From: Skeletonema tropicum
Taxonomy: Eukaryota; Bacillariophyta; Thalassiosirophyceae; Thalassiosirales; Thalassiosiraceae
Direction of reading: 5' to 3'
DNA: 64,000 nt
Assembly (NCBI GenBank): GCA_037178625.1
Contig: CM074140.1
Span: forward strand, 1,860,001 to 1,924,000
Shown: in pieces, positions 16,501-26,684 of the stretch
How the letters are laid out: every line of letters begins with the position of its first letter
Numbering within the stretch: the first letter of the stretch is position 1
Notes under the pieces: model-generated
What the model saw: only the letters and a program-made list of their open reading frames with translations
Databases searched by the model: none
What the model was told of the DNA's origin: nothing
Position numbers and translations under genes: made by a program

Positions 16501-17064
16501 GCTAGTAATGAGAACTACAGCAATGGCGATAAATCCATTGAAAGTGACTTCGTTGTGGATGAAAATGAGGACCACAGTGATTTTGTGGTTGTTGATGACA
16601 CCAATGAAGTACCCGTTGAAGCTAAAGATACAGTTCCAGCGGAGAAGCAGGAAGTGGTAGCTGTCAATGATGATGGCAACGTTGATGACGTTGACGACAT
16701 AATTTCATCAAAGATACAAGAAATAATTCAGCCTGCGATGGTTACAGAAAATGGTCAGTCACACAATATCGAAATCAATGAAGCAGAAAATGGTTCTTTT
16801 GATGACGATGGCGAAGAATGCACTGACTCGCATAACGCAACTCGTGCTCTAGTGCGCCCATCTGATTCGGAATTAGATGCATTGAAACCATCAGATGCAT
16901 TAAAATCTGGAATGTCAACTGCACTCGTCGTGAGACAACCTACTGGGCACAATGGATCGCTTTCTCTACAAATCTGGGATCTTATCCGACGAATCGTAGG
17001 TCTCGGAAGGACACCTAGCTACCGGACACAGAGTGAAAGTAGCACAACCATCATGATAATCTAA
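13531..17064 (+). CDS. Large acidic ankyrin / coiled-coil protein
   Basis: A single open frame of 1177 residues. Residues 1-345 are extremely acidic and low complexity (Glu/Asp runs, a His/Gln tract). Ankyrin-like helices follow: LLSLAAEHDRVDVIKELL near 350, then PPPLHAAIAHGSVNAASCLL near 415-435, and further degenerate units around 580-640 (AIGADEVVRLKQLLDSG, WAIEMEADGCCELLRI). Residues about 690-930 are predicted alpha-helical and coiled coil (SLLDLVHSLKEKRRDLEEEL). The tail is again acidic. No signal peptide or membrane segment is seen, so a cytosolic or nuclear scaffold is the likeliest role, by inference. The family is not recognised. A basic SWAWE-free Arg patch at HRIIRRRRRQ (about residue 560) could be a nuclear localisation signal. 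Confidence 0.8.
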   Translation: MSNNSPKMEMEIVSSDEEEEHSGDDIIDDDHSDNDSEYTYVTDEEEEEEEGSGGWFSFLRRGKQQQQQRDDDDVDDVSESEGSDHESVISDHHILEEDRPVETAPPAPREENEDNHSISTEEEEEDILDEIDKYNPSTTQQHHHHQQLEEDEEEQDEEILMAQAIQRVQQRIQSHGGNIYNALGTTDRQLVDTLRRGVEDEGKIREVVDEVMDREERKNKEVKVNGGVVDEVNGHGEEGDVSLEDVVTDEVDVHDNDHEAEVKDTSVQQPFIQHGVYVEENELASNNNADSNAGVDSCNNEVKAVEEKEPNDGKIHSQEEDHDEYETEEEEDDDDDEEEEGPTLEEQRSLLSLAAEHDRVDVIKELLSISQNEQVNTSLLCGFSSANDEHNNNNNNATPTDGTEEDANYNNDVIFVPPPLHAAIAHGSVNAASCLLRMGANPSIRPIVPSPYLSRNYQPSSSSSPSSKSTSSPRRSSMEEDRNYKKYHEMSAWELAFGSIVILEDDDEEVEEMEEEVVEKRGWFGFGGGGGDKKEEEEDNMTIEQQQQQDANNNNGKHRIIRRRRRQPLNIPPNKLEGIRHAFTAEALRAIGADEVVRLKQLLDSGMDSEMEVAGKSLVAWAIEMEADGCCELLRIVVDDEEEEDDEVSPTEVEDSCPVGKSSNDVDQSQQPPPTKSPTANVDQQPIPPIIQDERLAGLSPKDILTLIQENENLIPALTTCRDDLAEETSACQNILRDIQASGGRGGLSSRSLLDLVHSLKEKRRDLEEELKNWQLAWEEREDELDFFWEEVLNDEWREHIAELGILDDVGTDTVSAPPENTTSSSLGDLTRRFCEVDNRVNTLRSSITSLADECSRYQAEVERVGMSGALSLTKTLREELKEMEGQLAEAKSGEAMCRRKIELIQERLTNSTRDDGNVDAEELRYEGGDSSQAWQGQEDVPNVSQDYAKKEMLEGAAYAEAYVQRGMERECDDLNQYEEDNHSASEEGAASNENYSNGDKSIESDFVVDENEDHSDFVVVDDTNEVPVEAKDTVPAEKQEVVAVNDDGNVDDVDDIISSKIQEIIQPAMVTENGQSHNIEINEAENGSFDDDGEECTDSHNATRALVRPSDSELDALKPSDALKSGMSTALVVRQPTGHNGSLSLQIWDLIRRIVGLGRTPSYRTQSESSTTIMII

Positions 17065-17172
17065 TTCGTCGCCATTTGCCCTACAAAAATACCTACAGAC
17101 TATATTTAATCTCAACTAACTAACATCGTCAATGAATCCATTCGTCCAATTTCCCTCTTGGACTAAACCATC

Positions 17173-18447
17173 TTATCCTTGTTCCACTTTAATGGTATGC
17201 GTTGCTTTGCGCCTTTCATTCTCCCACATGCGTTCAAAGTCATCTGACTCCTCAAATTCACCCTCTGGTACTTGAACTTTAGATCCTTCCTTTTTAGGTG
17301 CGTCATTCTTACTCCTGTGGTTCTTCTCACTCTTGGCAGCTTCGGTGAATTTTCCATGTACTCTAGTTCCCTCCCTCCATGTTCCAATGTACGCTGATTT
17401 GTCCTCATATACAATCTTTCCTCGACCATGAGGTTTACAATGATCATTGATATAACCAGTGTAGAATCCTTCCTTCCCCGTGTCATCCGTGAAAGCCATC
17501 TTTTTCACGCTTTTCTTCTTGCGATTGTTTGATTTCGATGCGGACATGTCTACCTCAATTGTTGCGCCTGACAATCTGCGTGAATACTGACGTCCATCAT
17601 CCTGTCGACTGCCTTTCGAACATACTGACTTGGAACGGCTTTGACGACTGCTCCTGGAACATACTGACTTGGAGCGACTGTGACGGCTGCTCCTAGAACA
17701 TACTGATTTGGATCGACTGCGCCGGCTGCTCTTGGAACAGACTGACTTGGAATCTTTCTCATCGGCAACACATTCGTGACATCGGTCAAGTAATATCTTC
17801 CATCCCCCAGTGAACTTCTTCTTTGCTATGCGCACATTTGAATGACGATGGCAATAACCCTTGTCGTCGAAGGGACATCTCTCTTCATTTCTGTTGTTGT
17901 TACCAAGGGGTAAGATCTTCTTCTTGCCTGGTGAGACTGATCTACTACTGCGAGTTGAATGACGAGAACTTACAGATCGGTTATCACAAACTGATCTAGA
18001 CGAACTTTTGTAGTCACCGCTACCTCGGCGAGCGCTTTTGCTACGCTCACCATGGCTACTACGGGTAGACCTTTTCTCCGATGAAGTCGTGAAACACACA
18101 TCTCCCGTGCACTTGGGACAACTGTTATAAATGACCTTCCACCCACCTGTTAATTTCTTTCGTGCCAGCTGCAAATCAGGATGATAGTGACATCTTCCCT
18201 TGCTGTCAAATGGAGTGTCATATTGTTGTTTGGGTGCTCTGGTCGATGATCGAGGTCTTCCTCGTGTGGATGCAGACCTACTCCTCCTATGCTTATCTTC
18301 GACGCTGCTGTCTGCAGTGGACGGTTTTCGCTGTACTGAGCGCGAGCGAGATGGGGAACGTGGACGAGAGCGGGATCGTTGACGGCGATCTTCGTCAGTC
18401 TTTGAAGAAGAGGTAGTTCTTCTCCTATCATCGGTTCTTACACACAT
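17173..18447 (-). CDS. SR-rich protein with paired Cys/His modules and MORN repeats
   Basis: 424 residues from an ATG at 18447. The N-terminal 80 residues are Arg/Ser-rich (RSRSRPRSPSRSRS). Two copies of a Cys/His module follow, each about 45 residues, with the pattern F-[DS]-x-K-G-x-C-H-x-H-x(6)-[AR]-K-K-x-T-G-G-W-K then C-x2-C (copies near residues 90-130 and 200-240). These look like small zinc-binding units. Next comes a tandem array of about 15-residue units reading SKSVCSRSSRHSR (near 255-305). Residues about 340-385 carry MORN-like motifs (GFYTGYINDHCKPHGRGKIVY, YIGTWREG). The C-terminal part is charged. SR dipeptides suggest RNA- or nuclear-body association, and MORN suggests membrane or scaffold contact. 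The combination is unusual and its function unknown. Confidence 0.7.
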   Translation of the reverse strand: MCVRTDDRRRTTSSSKTDEDRRQRSRSRPRSPSRSRSVQRKPSTADSSVEDKHRRSRSASTRGRPRSSTRAPKQQYDTPFDSKGRCHYHPDLQLARKKLTGGWKVIYNSCPKCTGDVCFTTSSEKRSTRSSHGERSKSARRGSGDYKSSSRSVCDNRSVSSRHSTRSSRSVSPGKKKILPLGNNNRNEERCPFDDKGYCHRHSNVRIAKKKFTGGWKILLDRCHECVADEKDSKSVCSKSSRRSRSKSVCSRSSRHSRSKSVCSRSSRQSRSKSVCSKGSRQDDGRQYSRRLSGATIEVDMSASKSNNRKKKSVKKMAFTDDTGKEGFYTGYINDHCKPHGRGKIVYEDKSAYIGTWREGTRVHGKFTEAAKSEKNHRSKNDAPKKEGSKVQVPEGEFEESDDFERMWENERRKATHTIKVEQG

Positions 18448-18866
18448 GTCTGGTGGCCGGCCTCCCTACGTTCGTAGCTGCACAATCTCTAATTTTGCTC
18501 CAATGTATGTCTATTTAATGCATGCCATTCGGCGATCAGCCCACTGGAGAAGTCACCTTGCGTTGATAGTATGGAGCAGTTCGATAATAGTAAGCATATC
18601 AGCCACAGAATGCATTGAATGGAGGCCGCATTAGCACCACCATTTTACATTTTACATTTTCACGTTTTTGTTTTTTGTGATCGAAAAAGGCTGTTCTGCC
18701 AGATGAGATACTCCTACTTCGCGGAAAGAAAAAGACACCCATCTTACCTTCGTGTCACATCACACAAATCCAAAATTCAAAATCCGAATGCACAAAATCG
18801 TCGACCGTCGATATCGGCAGGTGCATGTCACTTCTTGCAATCATACTACTCTATTACATCATCACC
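18448..18866. promoter_or_regulatory. Divergent intergenic region upstream of FEN1
   Basis: These 419 bp lie between the SR/MORN gene (minus) and FEN1 (plus). They are AT-rich with a TTCGCGGAAAG motif at 18718-18728. No gene is seen. Confidence 0.35.
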
Positions 18867-20480
18867 ATGGGAATCAAAGGCCTAGCCAAACTCCTCTCCG
18901 ACGAGGCACCCGACTGCCTCCGTGAAGTCCCCCTGTCGTCCCTCCAGGGCCGTAAAATTGCTGTCGATGCCAGTATGGCAATATATCAGTTTCTAATTGC
19001 CGTCCGATCAGGTGGACCAGGAGGTGCAGCAATGATGCTCACCAATGCGGATGGGGAGACCACCTCGCACATTCAGGGGTTGTTTAATCGGACTATTCGA
19101 TTTATTACTGAGGGCATTCGACCTGCTGTGAGTAATTGATGGTAACATTTGTCATGCTTTATTTCTTGTCCCGCAAATGTATATGTAAACATCTAAACAC
19201 TTTTCATGCTATATATAATATTATAGTACGTATTCGACGGCAAGCCACCAGAATTCAAAAGCCACGAGCTAGTAAAACGACGTGAAAAACGACAAAAGGC
19301 CGAAGAGGCACTCAAAGCCGCCGAAGAAAGCGGCAACATCGAAGAACAAGACAAACAAAACAAACGCTTGGTACGAGCCGGCACCAAAGAAAATAACGAC
19401 TGCAAAAAACTACTACGGTTAATGGGTGTACCCGTCATTGAAGCACCGTGTGAGGCAGAAGCGCAGGCGGCAGCGTTGGCAGCGGCGGGGAAGGTGTATG
19501 CTACTGCGACGGAGGATATGGATGCGTTGACGTTTCGTACTCCGATTCAGATTCGGAAGATGACATTTGCGAATGCTGCGAAAGCGGAGGTTCAGCAGAT
19601 TGATTATGCCAAGGCGATTGAGGGGTTGGGGATTACGCATGAGCAGTTTGTGGATTTGTGTATTTTGTTGGGATGTGATTATTGTGATACTATACGAGGA
19701 ATTGGGCCCAAGACTGCGCTGGTAAGTTTGCATTCTTGGTCTGACAGATCAGATTTTTTCTGGCAAATTAAGTGCTATAATGGTGCTTGTAAAAATGGCC
19801 CGTCCTCATCTAATCTTGATCTGGCTGCTTTGTTTCAAAATCGAAATTGTGTGTAGAAGCTGATTCGGGAGCACAAGAATATTGAAACGATATTGGATGT
19901 GATCAATAGGGATAAGTATGTCGTGCCAGAGACATACGAACCAATGGAAGCCAGAAAAAGAAAAATGGAAGAAGATAAGAAGAAGGCAGCAAAGGAAGCT
20001 GATACCGATGATGAGGGAGACGATGCCGCCAAAGAGGAGGAAAAAGAAGACGATGAAGAAGAAGAGGAGTTGATTCCAGTGTATGTAGAGGCCCGTCGTT
20101 TATTCAACCATCATGAAGTTCTCTCAGGTGACGAAGTTGAGCTCAAGTGGACAGAATGCCAACCAGAACCACTCAAAACGTTCCTTGTGGATGATATGGG
20201 TTTCAATCCTGACCGTGTGCAAAGCAGTATTGAAAAGTTGCAAAAGGCATTCAAGAAAAGTTCCAAACCACAAGCTCGCATGGATATGTTTTTCAAGGTG
20301 AAGCCAAATCCCGAGGCGGATAAGAAGAGGGCAGCCAAGCGGAAGGCTGAGAAGGAGGCTGAAAAGGCAAAGAAGAAAAGGGGAAGGCTGGTGGAAAAGG
20401 TGGCAAAAGGAAGTAAGAACAGATCAATCTACTTCTTTCATCACGATTCATTTGACCTAGCAAATAAATGCATGCAGTAG
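18867..20480 (+). CDS. FEN1: Flap endonuclease 1
   Basis: A structure-specific 5' flap nuclease acting in Okazaki fragment maturation and long-patch base excision repair in the nucleus. The start is the ATG of [15 protein letters not shown]; the Gly-2 needed after Met removal is conserved. Exons are 18867-19127, 19227-19721 and 19857-20480, with GT-AG introns in phase 0. The spliced protein has about 459 residues against about 380 in animals. The XPG-N region includes the metal ligand Asp in [14 protein letters not shown]. The XPG-I region has [11 protein letters not shown] and [10 protein letters not shown]. The helix-hairpin-helix [17 protein letters not shown] spans the second splice junction. 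An acidic Glu/Asp insertion of about 40 residues sits in the C-terminal half. A PIP-box-like [10 protein letters not shown] lies near residue 405, followed by a Lys-rich tail. The last codons may belong to a further spliced exon, since a GTAAG occurs at about 20412. Confidence 0.95.
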
Positions 20481-20545
20481 AGATGATAAGATCAGTCTAG
20501 TTGCTATCATTGATTATTGTCTAATTTTTGTCTACTTTTGTTGTG

Positions 20546-21655
20546 CTAGCTCTTGTCTTTGTCATCTGTTTTGGCTTCATCCTTCTTCTCTTCCTTTTCA
20601 TGAATATCTTTTCTATCAGGCAACACAGAAATGACTGCCTTTCCCCAATCCTTGTAGCCATTTTCTCTATACTTCAACAGAATTTCAAACACATGATTGC
20701 AAGTTAATATCCTTGTGGATCCCTTGAAGTCAAGATGCTCATCGAGTGGTAATCGAGCTGTTTTGATGGGCAGTTTCGAATTGGAGCCGATGGCTTCTGC
20801 TCGTTCGATTGCCGCACGTTTGAGGCGATTGCGATCGACAATTCCGCCGATGATGTAGGTTGTATTGTTGTCTAGTGTCGATAGAGTGTTTTCAGAGTCT
20901 CCAGTAAGATAGACAAGTTGATGATTTGGTCGAAGCATTGGCTGTGACTGTTGGGAGTCGTCTTTTTTATCAGTGCCTTCTTCTTTATTACCTCCACTTT
21001 TTGCCGTATCATTACTCTCTTGTTTGACTTCTTTGTCTTTGCTCGCAACGGCGTTAGACAGCGCATTACCAAAGACATCTTCTAGACTTTCTTCATGAAC
21101 ATGATACGCTCTACCAGCCCAACTAGGAAATCCATCTATTTTTTCCAAATGCTTCCGCGTATCACACTCGCCCTTCACTCCAGTCACATGTACATGCAGA
21201 GGCATCGGACTTTTCCTATTCATAGCATAAGAATACCTCAACTGAAGCGATAGCGAATTCACCTCCTTCCACGTCATTTGATCCTCAAAGTTACAATCAA
21301 AACATACTCGAAACGACTCATCAATATTCCCCTTTTGACACCTCTCCCTCCACGCTTTCTCCCGACGTTCCCACCCCTTGCCCTCCTTTTCATTCTGCTT
21401 TTGTTGCTCTCGTTCTGCGTCTAGGTCTCGCCCCTCGTTTTGTGCCTTGATGCGACGGATTTCTTTGGATTGTTCCTTGCGTCGCTTTTTGATTGCTTGT
21501 GCCTTTTCCCATCGTTTTTGTCTCTTGAGTGCTTTTTTGGAGAGGGGTAGTGGATTTTCTGTGGTGGCTGTTGGCGGTGTGTTAGCTTGTTCTTTTGTGG
21601 TCGTGGCAGTATCTACTGCTGACGAAGGTGAGGTCGTATCAGTGGACGCTTCCAT
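20546..21655 (-). CDS. TRM10: tRNA (guanine-9 N1) methyltransferase, TRM10 family
   Basis: 369 residues starting at ATG 21655. It methylates N1 of purine 9 in tRNA using S-adenosylmethionine. A basic, Lys/Arg-rich N-terminal region (SKKALKRQKRWEKAQ) precedes the SPOUT-type domain. Signatures are the FDCNFEDQMTWKEVNSLSLQ segment near residue 120, VYLTGDSENTLSTLD, YIIGGIVDRNRLK with the catalytic-region Asp, and TARLPLDEHLD followed by ILTCNHVFEILLKYRENGYKDWGKA near the end. A charged, low-complexity insertion (about residues 205-245) interrupts the domain, and the tail is acidic/Lys-rich. The gene is convergent with FEN1, whose stop lies about 65 bp away, and divergent from the quinone oxidoreductase. 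Confidence 0.93.
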   Translation of the reverse strand: MEASTDTTSPSSAVDTATTTKEQANTPPTATTENPLPLSKKALKRQKRWEKAQAIKKRRKEQSKEIRRIKAQNEGRDLDAEREQQKQNEKEGKGWERREKAWRERCQKGNIDESFRVCFDCNFEDQMTWKEVNSLSLQLRYSYAMNRKSPMPLHVHVTGVKGECDTRKHLEKIDGFPSWAGRAYHVHEESLEDVFGNALSNAVASKDKEVKQESNDTAKSGGNKEEGTDKKDDSQQSQPMLRPNHQLVYLTGDSENTLSTLDNNTTYIIGGIVDRNRLKRAAIERAEAIGSNSKLPIKTARLPLDEHLDFKGSTRILTCNHVFEILLKYRENGYKDWGKAVISVLPDRKDIHEKEEKKDEAKTDDKDKS

Positions 21656-22082
21656 GGTGTCGGGATTGACTGTTGGGTTAGAAGTGCCTATCGTATGCCT
21701 ATGAGCTCATAATATAAAGTAGGCGTGTGGCGGGTGGCGGTGATGGGTTCTGTAAGTAGTCAAATTTTTGATGGGTGGTGGATCAGATATTTACGGGCTA
21801 TCATTATAGTCCTCTCAATTCTTGGACGCCAGTGCACACCACTTTATTGTTAAACGTTTAGACAATTGCAATACATGTTGTTTAGGGGGCCAAACCCCAT
21901 ATCTTTGCCCGCAATGTTTACCATCATTATGCTATGCGCAAAGCGACAGTGAACAGTGACAATGCTCTCTGCTGCTCTGCTCTATGATGTAGCCTGCCCA
22001 TAGGTATGTAATACATATCTTCTTACATCTATCAAAGGGTATCAAAGGAAAATTATAGAGCTATACCGCTAATAGAATAAAG
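21656..22082. promoter_or_regulatory. Divergent intergenic region
   Basis: These 427 bp lie between the TRM10 and quinone oxidoreductase starts. No gene is seen. A short GC stretch, GGGGGCCAAACCCC, near 21885 could form a small hairpin. Confidence 0.3.
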
Positions 22083-23135
22083 ATGAAGGCAGTGGTAGTC
22101 GAAGCAACAGGAGGAGTCGAAGCGCTTCAGTTCAAAAATTACGAAGCCCCCTCTCTCCAGTGTTCATCAAATGAAGCACTCATCAAGAATGAATTCGCCG
22201 GCTTAAATTTCATTGATACCTATCATCGCTCTGGGCTCTACCCTCGTAATTGTCCATTCATCTTAGGACAAGAGGGTGGAGGTGTTATAGAAGGACTTCC
22301 TGATGATCTAGGCGCAGACCTGTTGGGATTCAAAGTTGGAGATCGTGTCGTCTATGGTGCATTTGGATCCTATGCGGAAAAAACAAGTGTCCCATTGGAT
22401 AAATTGGTTCCAGTTCCAGACGATATGGAGATGAAGACGGCAATTGCATGCATGACTCAAGGATTGACTGCACATTACCTCTCTTCTTCGGTAGGTGCTG
22501 GCATCGCAAAAGAGGGGGATTGGGTGTTGGTCTACGGTGTTGGATCTGGCACAGGACAATGGACAAGTCAAATGTGTAAATTGCGTGGATACAAAGTAAT
22601 AGGAACAACATCCAAAGGCAAGATTAACGACATCAATACTGCAAAGTCTGCATTTGGATGTGATGAGCTGATCGTTTTGGACAATGCAACAGGTAAATCC
22701 TACGCTGACTACACCTCTGTCGACATCGTTTCAAAAGTAATGGATATCACAAATGGACAAGGGTGCAAGCTAATTATTGATGGAATCGGAAAGGACACAT
22801 ATGAGATTTCTTTGAAGTGCCTTGCAAAGCGTGGCTTATTTGTGTCATTTGGCAATGCGTCAGGTGCCGTCCCAGCATTCCCAGTGTTGCGCTTACTTCC
22901 ACAATCTGCGTACATGACAAGGCCCAAATTAAATGACTTTGTTGCCACACGAGAAGAATTGCTTCAAAGAGCAACGGATGTGTTTACGTGGGTGAAAGAG
23001 GGCAAACTGAATATAGTGATTGATAAGGTATTTGATCTTGAAGAGGTTTGCGCTGCACACGAATACTTGGAGAATGGAGGATCAAAAGGCAAAGTACTGT
23101 TGGAGATAAAGGCCCAAATTGAAATAATTTCATAA
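22083..23135 (+). CDS. NADPH:quinone oxidoreductase, zeta-crystallin-like MDR family
   Basis: A single-exon frame of 350 residues, the usual family length of about 330. It begins MKAVVVEATGGVEALQF, the typical QOR N-terminus. The substrate-side segment GLNFIDTYHRSGLYP and the QEGGGVIE motif match the GroES-like domain of zinc-free medium-chain reductases. The nucleotide-binding loop reads VYGVGSGTGQWTSQMCKLRG in place of the usual AAGGVG form. The later GLFVSFGNASGAVPAF loop is also conserved. The structural-zinc Cys cluster of alcohol dehydrogenases is absent, as expected. It should reduce quinones or enones with NADPH in the cytosol; no targeting peptide is seen. Confidence 0.93.
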   Translation: MKAVVVEATGGVEALQFKNYEAPSLQCSSNEALIKNEFAGLNFIDTYHRSGLYPRNCPFILGQEGGGVIEGLPDDLGADLLGFKVGDRVVYGAFGSYAEKTSVPLDKLVPVPDDMEMKTAIACMTQGLTAHYLSSSVGAGIAKEGDWVLVYGVGSGTGQWTSQMCKLRGYKVIGTTSKGKINDINTAKSAFGCDELIVLDNATGKSYADYTSVDIVSKVMDITNGQGCKLIIDGIGKDTYEISLKCLAKRGLFVSFGNASGAVPAFPVLRLLPQSAYMTRPKLNDFVATREELLQRATDVFTWVKEGKLNIVIDKVFDLEEVCAAHEYLENGGSKGKVLLEIKAQIEIIS

Positions 23136-24698
23136 CTTCTCAATTATTGAGTAGTATGATACTTTTGAGTCTGATAATTCTTTGGCGTCATCAAAGTACA
23201 GAGCACCACCTTTTATGATTCAAAGTGGGACGGCGGACAGACGGGTCACGCATCATCATCCACCTTCTCATTCTTTTTTTGGAGGGGCAAAATCGACCTA
23301 AACCATGGGATTATTGCCGCAGTAATGATCCTACACACCTCTAATTCGCCCCGCATGTGTGCCCCTCTTGATATGTTCCTCTTCACACTCTGTTGAATCA
23401 CATATCCAGAGGGGCACACATGCGGGGCGAATTCAATAGTGATTTATGGCACCACTAAGATGAGAGCTGCCACTTGCACAGGACCCTCATCCTCACCTTA
23501 TCCTTATGAATAACAATCTGTTGTGAGTGAACACATGTCAAATAGCCCATATTCTGCTTCTATCTTACTTTATAAAACGTTTGACTACCCAATAAGTCTG
23601 TGGTTCTTAGTATTCATGCCAAAGGGGGGTATAAGCGGGGCAAAAGTCTACATAAAAATTGCCAATTCGTAATGATACAGGAGTCTCCTGACATTGCACC
23701 AGATTCCACCCCCGTCAACTTCGGTCTAGCTCATCTTGCATCCATTTATTATCGCGGTTCATCCGCATTTATCGGCGAAAAGTAAGTGTATCCCCACTTC
23801 ATAGCGATCAGCATCCCAAAGTATTAGCTCCACTTAAAAAACTTGTATTGTTGCGTGATCCGGTCTCTACCCAACAATATCTCTGATACGGATCAACCCT
23901 CTGCACTATCAGCTACATATTAACATTATAGAAGCGACGGGGATGAAATAAATGATATTTGGATCATGTCATCGCATTGTAACACCGTCGTATTAAACGT
24001 TATCAATATTCGATGACCCGTCGGTGCTGGTGCATGTCGAACCCAGTGGAGTGTATTCAGAGTTGTCGACCCGGAAGATCAGCCAAGACGACTCCGTTAT
24101 ACTCTTGGATGAAGTTGCCGTCGATGAATGGTGTTCCAATGACTTCACTACATCACTATATCCCCGATCATCGGGACCGGCGACACGATGATACGCCGAT
24201 AAAAAGACCGCTGCCAGGGACTGTATATAATGCACCTATCTCATACTCCAATGTAACCATGCTGTCAATTAATATTTCAAAGACATAATAGAAGAGATAT
24301 TCCTCGAAGTATAGAAGCGATGTCGTCGAAGTGGCGATGATTTTGATAGGGCGAAGTGACGGCTATCATCGTGGTGAACTACTAGCTTTGGGTGGAGGTG
24401 GAAAAATCTTTCCTCATTTTCTGTCTGACCGCGTTTTATTGTCAAGTAGGAATTCAGTATATTTAATTCCTACGTACCCCATGTAAGGACCTTGTCAAAT
24501 TTCCACATTTTGGAGGATGGTGAGAGATGACGTCTCTTCCTCCTGCCCAAGAAGAAGCATACCTACTACACTTGTTTACCTTGACTGAATCTCACGAAAT
24601 CTTCTACGTACGTCGGAATCAGTACATTACCATTCTGAAAGAGGAAGATTCACCCCCAACTCCCCCGACAAATTCGACATGAGGACAAACAAGGCAAA
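23136..24698. other. Gene-poor intergenic stretch
   Basis: This 1.56-kb stretch holds no frame with recognisable protein character. The only clear structure is the strong inverted repeat at 23343-23433, listed separately. The rest is AT-rich with scattered short CG-containing motifs. The right end should hold the promoter of the GT4 gene. Confidence 0.5.
23343..23433. repeat. Near-perfect 33-bp-arm hairpin
   Basis: The left arm 23343-23375 and right arm 23401-23433 are reverse complements over 33 bp with a single mismatch (the arm interior reads CTTGAT against CTGGAT). They are separated by a 25-nt loop. The arms contain AATTCGCCCCGCATGTGTGC. No gene overlaps it. It could be a small-RNA precursor, a cruciform-forming site, or the remains of a short inverted-repeat element. 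Confidence 0.9.
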
Positions 24699-26437
24699 AT
24701 GACGCAAAATCATCATGCTCATTTCGACGCATTTGCTTGCTTGCCATATATACATCTTACCATGTGCCTACCGAACAACAGCCACGGCAAAACTGATAGT
24801 CCTTCATCGACTTTTACTTCTATTTCTGTAGAAGATAAGATTACAGAGGTTCAACCTACCCCAAAGCCTTTGAAAGTCTTGTTGTGCTCCGAAAATGTAC
24901 CTCGTAAGTGATTACGCATCTCTTATGATGTGATTGTTCTGATATTTCATATTACTAACCACATCTTGTATACACGCAGCCCAAGTAAATGGGATTGCTC
25001 GTCGTATAGGCATGTATGAAAAAGGTCTTAAAAATGCCGGCTGCACAGTTGATTCTCTTCATCCAGATATTGGTCTGGATAAGGTTCTGTCTCATGTCAA
25101 CCCATGGAATTTTACATCACGCATGATGATAATCTCCCCCCTTTTTTTGATTCGACTACTCAAGTCATCTTACGATGTAGTGCATGTAGTGATGCCCGCG
25201 AATCTCTCTTCAATGTGGATTCTCGCCGCCTTCAAGTTATTGCGATGCATCAAGCGCGAAACAAAACCGGCTCTTGTTGTCTCGTGGCACTGCAATATTG
25301 TGGATTATATCGAGCATTTTACAATTGCCCCACTGCAGTTTGTTGGCCACTTCTTCTTTTACCTCTTATTTGGTATGCTTCCACTCATCAGTGATCGAAT
25401 CCTTACTCCAACAAGGAAGAGTGAGCCTCACCTCGTCAATATGTGGAGGCGTTCTAATGACAAGGTCTGTGCTGGTGTTTGTTATACTGGAGTAAACAAA
25501 ACAGAGTTCTCTCCTGACGCAAAGTATTCCAGTTGGGGTCAGAGATGGGCTTCATCGAAGGAAAGTTATTTGTCAAAGATGGGGAAGAAGCATCTTCTTG
25601 TGGTGAGTTTTATGATGAAGTATACATCCCCTCATTCATACAACACTTGCTAATACTCATCATTTCCATTCATTCTGTCGTTAGTGTGTTGGAAGGCTGT
25701 CACCTGAGAAGTCAGTTGATGAGCTCATTAAAGCTCTTACTAGCCTCAATGACTGTGCATTGTGGCTCGTCGGCGATGGTCCGCAACGGCCAGAGTTAGA
25801 GCGTCTAGCACGCGACCTCGATGTTCCAGTCAAGTTCCTTGGCTACCAGAGTGGAGAAGCTCTTCATGCTGTGTACACCGTGGCAGATTTGTTTGTCTGC
25901 CCCTCTCTCACCGAGACATTTGGCCAGACTGTCAATGAAGCTCTTGCATCTCAAGTCCGTGTTGCCCTTCCCAATGTTCCAGTATTTGCCGAGGCTTATG
26001 GAGATGCCTTGCCAAGGGACGCATTCTGGGAATCTCACAGCCAGGTAGCTATGATTGATGCTATAAAGAAACAGCTCCATCGACACTCAGAGAATGATCC
26101 CTTCGGAACACCTAATCTCGCTTCTCTCAAGACTTGGGATGATGCCGTTCATGCTCTCCTTGATGAGTACATGGAAGCATTTGAAGATCGTCAACATACT
26201 TTCACCTTGCTAGCAGCATTGTACTTCCCACTTTGGTGTGCAATTACAATAGCTATAGCTATTTTTTTCTTCGCGTTCTCGCAGCTACGTTCATTGTGTG
26301 GAGGATCAGTTAGATTGTTCTTCAAGAAATCAGCTGAAGACGTCTTGATCAAAGTACAATCGTTGCAGAGATTGTCTTCATTCGATGCTCTAGATCAAGC
26401 TGAAAAGACTTCGAAGTGTCCTGAAAAGCAAATCTGA
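24699..26437 (+). CDS. Glycosyltransferase family 4, membrane-anchored
   Basis: Exons 24699-24903, 24980-25602 and 25685-26437 give about 526 residues. Both introns are GT-AG, and splicing restores ENVPPQVNGIARRI and KKHLLVCVGRLSPEKS. The N-terminal Rossmann half carries the acceptor-side PPQVNGIARR loop (about 69-79). The C-terminal half has the donor-binding VGRLSPEKSVDELIKAL (about 278), LVGDGPQRPELERLA, and the E-x7-E type motif SLTETFGQTVNEAL (about 348-361) that binds the nucleotide-sugar diphosphate. A hydrophobic segment near residue 458 (PLWCAITIAIAIFFFAF) suggests a C-terminal membrane anchor; an additional hydrophobic patch lies near residue 190. Similar enzymes glycosylate lipids such as diacylglycerol, but the acceptor here is inferred. 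It lies next to lipid-headgroup enzymes. Confidence 0.9.
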
Positions 26438-26684
26438 TGATCTGTGGCTCTTGAGATTCTTCAATTTGTAGTTATGTGTGTAACCGATACTTAAGCAGTA
26501 TGCAACTTGTATGATCTGTAACTTATCTCTACTAGAGTGGCATTGTATCTGAGCTACCATCTTCGATCTCTCGTAGTATTCTTTCATGTAGACAGATAAG
26601 AGTTACGTAACACTTGTGGATGTATAAAAATGTATTCAATATATTGAGTTTTTGCCTCTTTAGCCGTAACAGGTGCTTTAGGGG

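Noticed and set aside
18718..18728. TTCGCGGAAAG as an E2F-type site upstream of FEN1
   Set aside because: It resembles but does not match the TTTSSCGC consensus; one site alone is weak.
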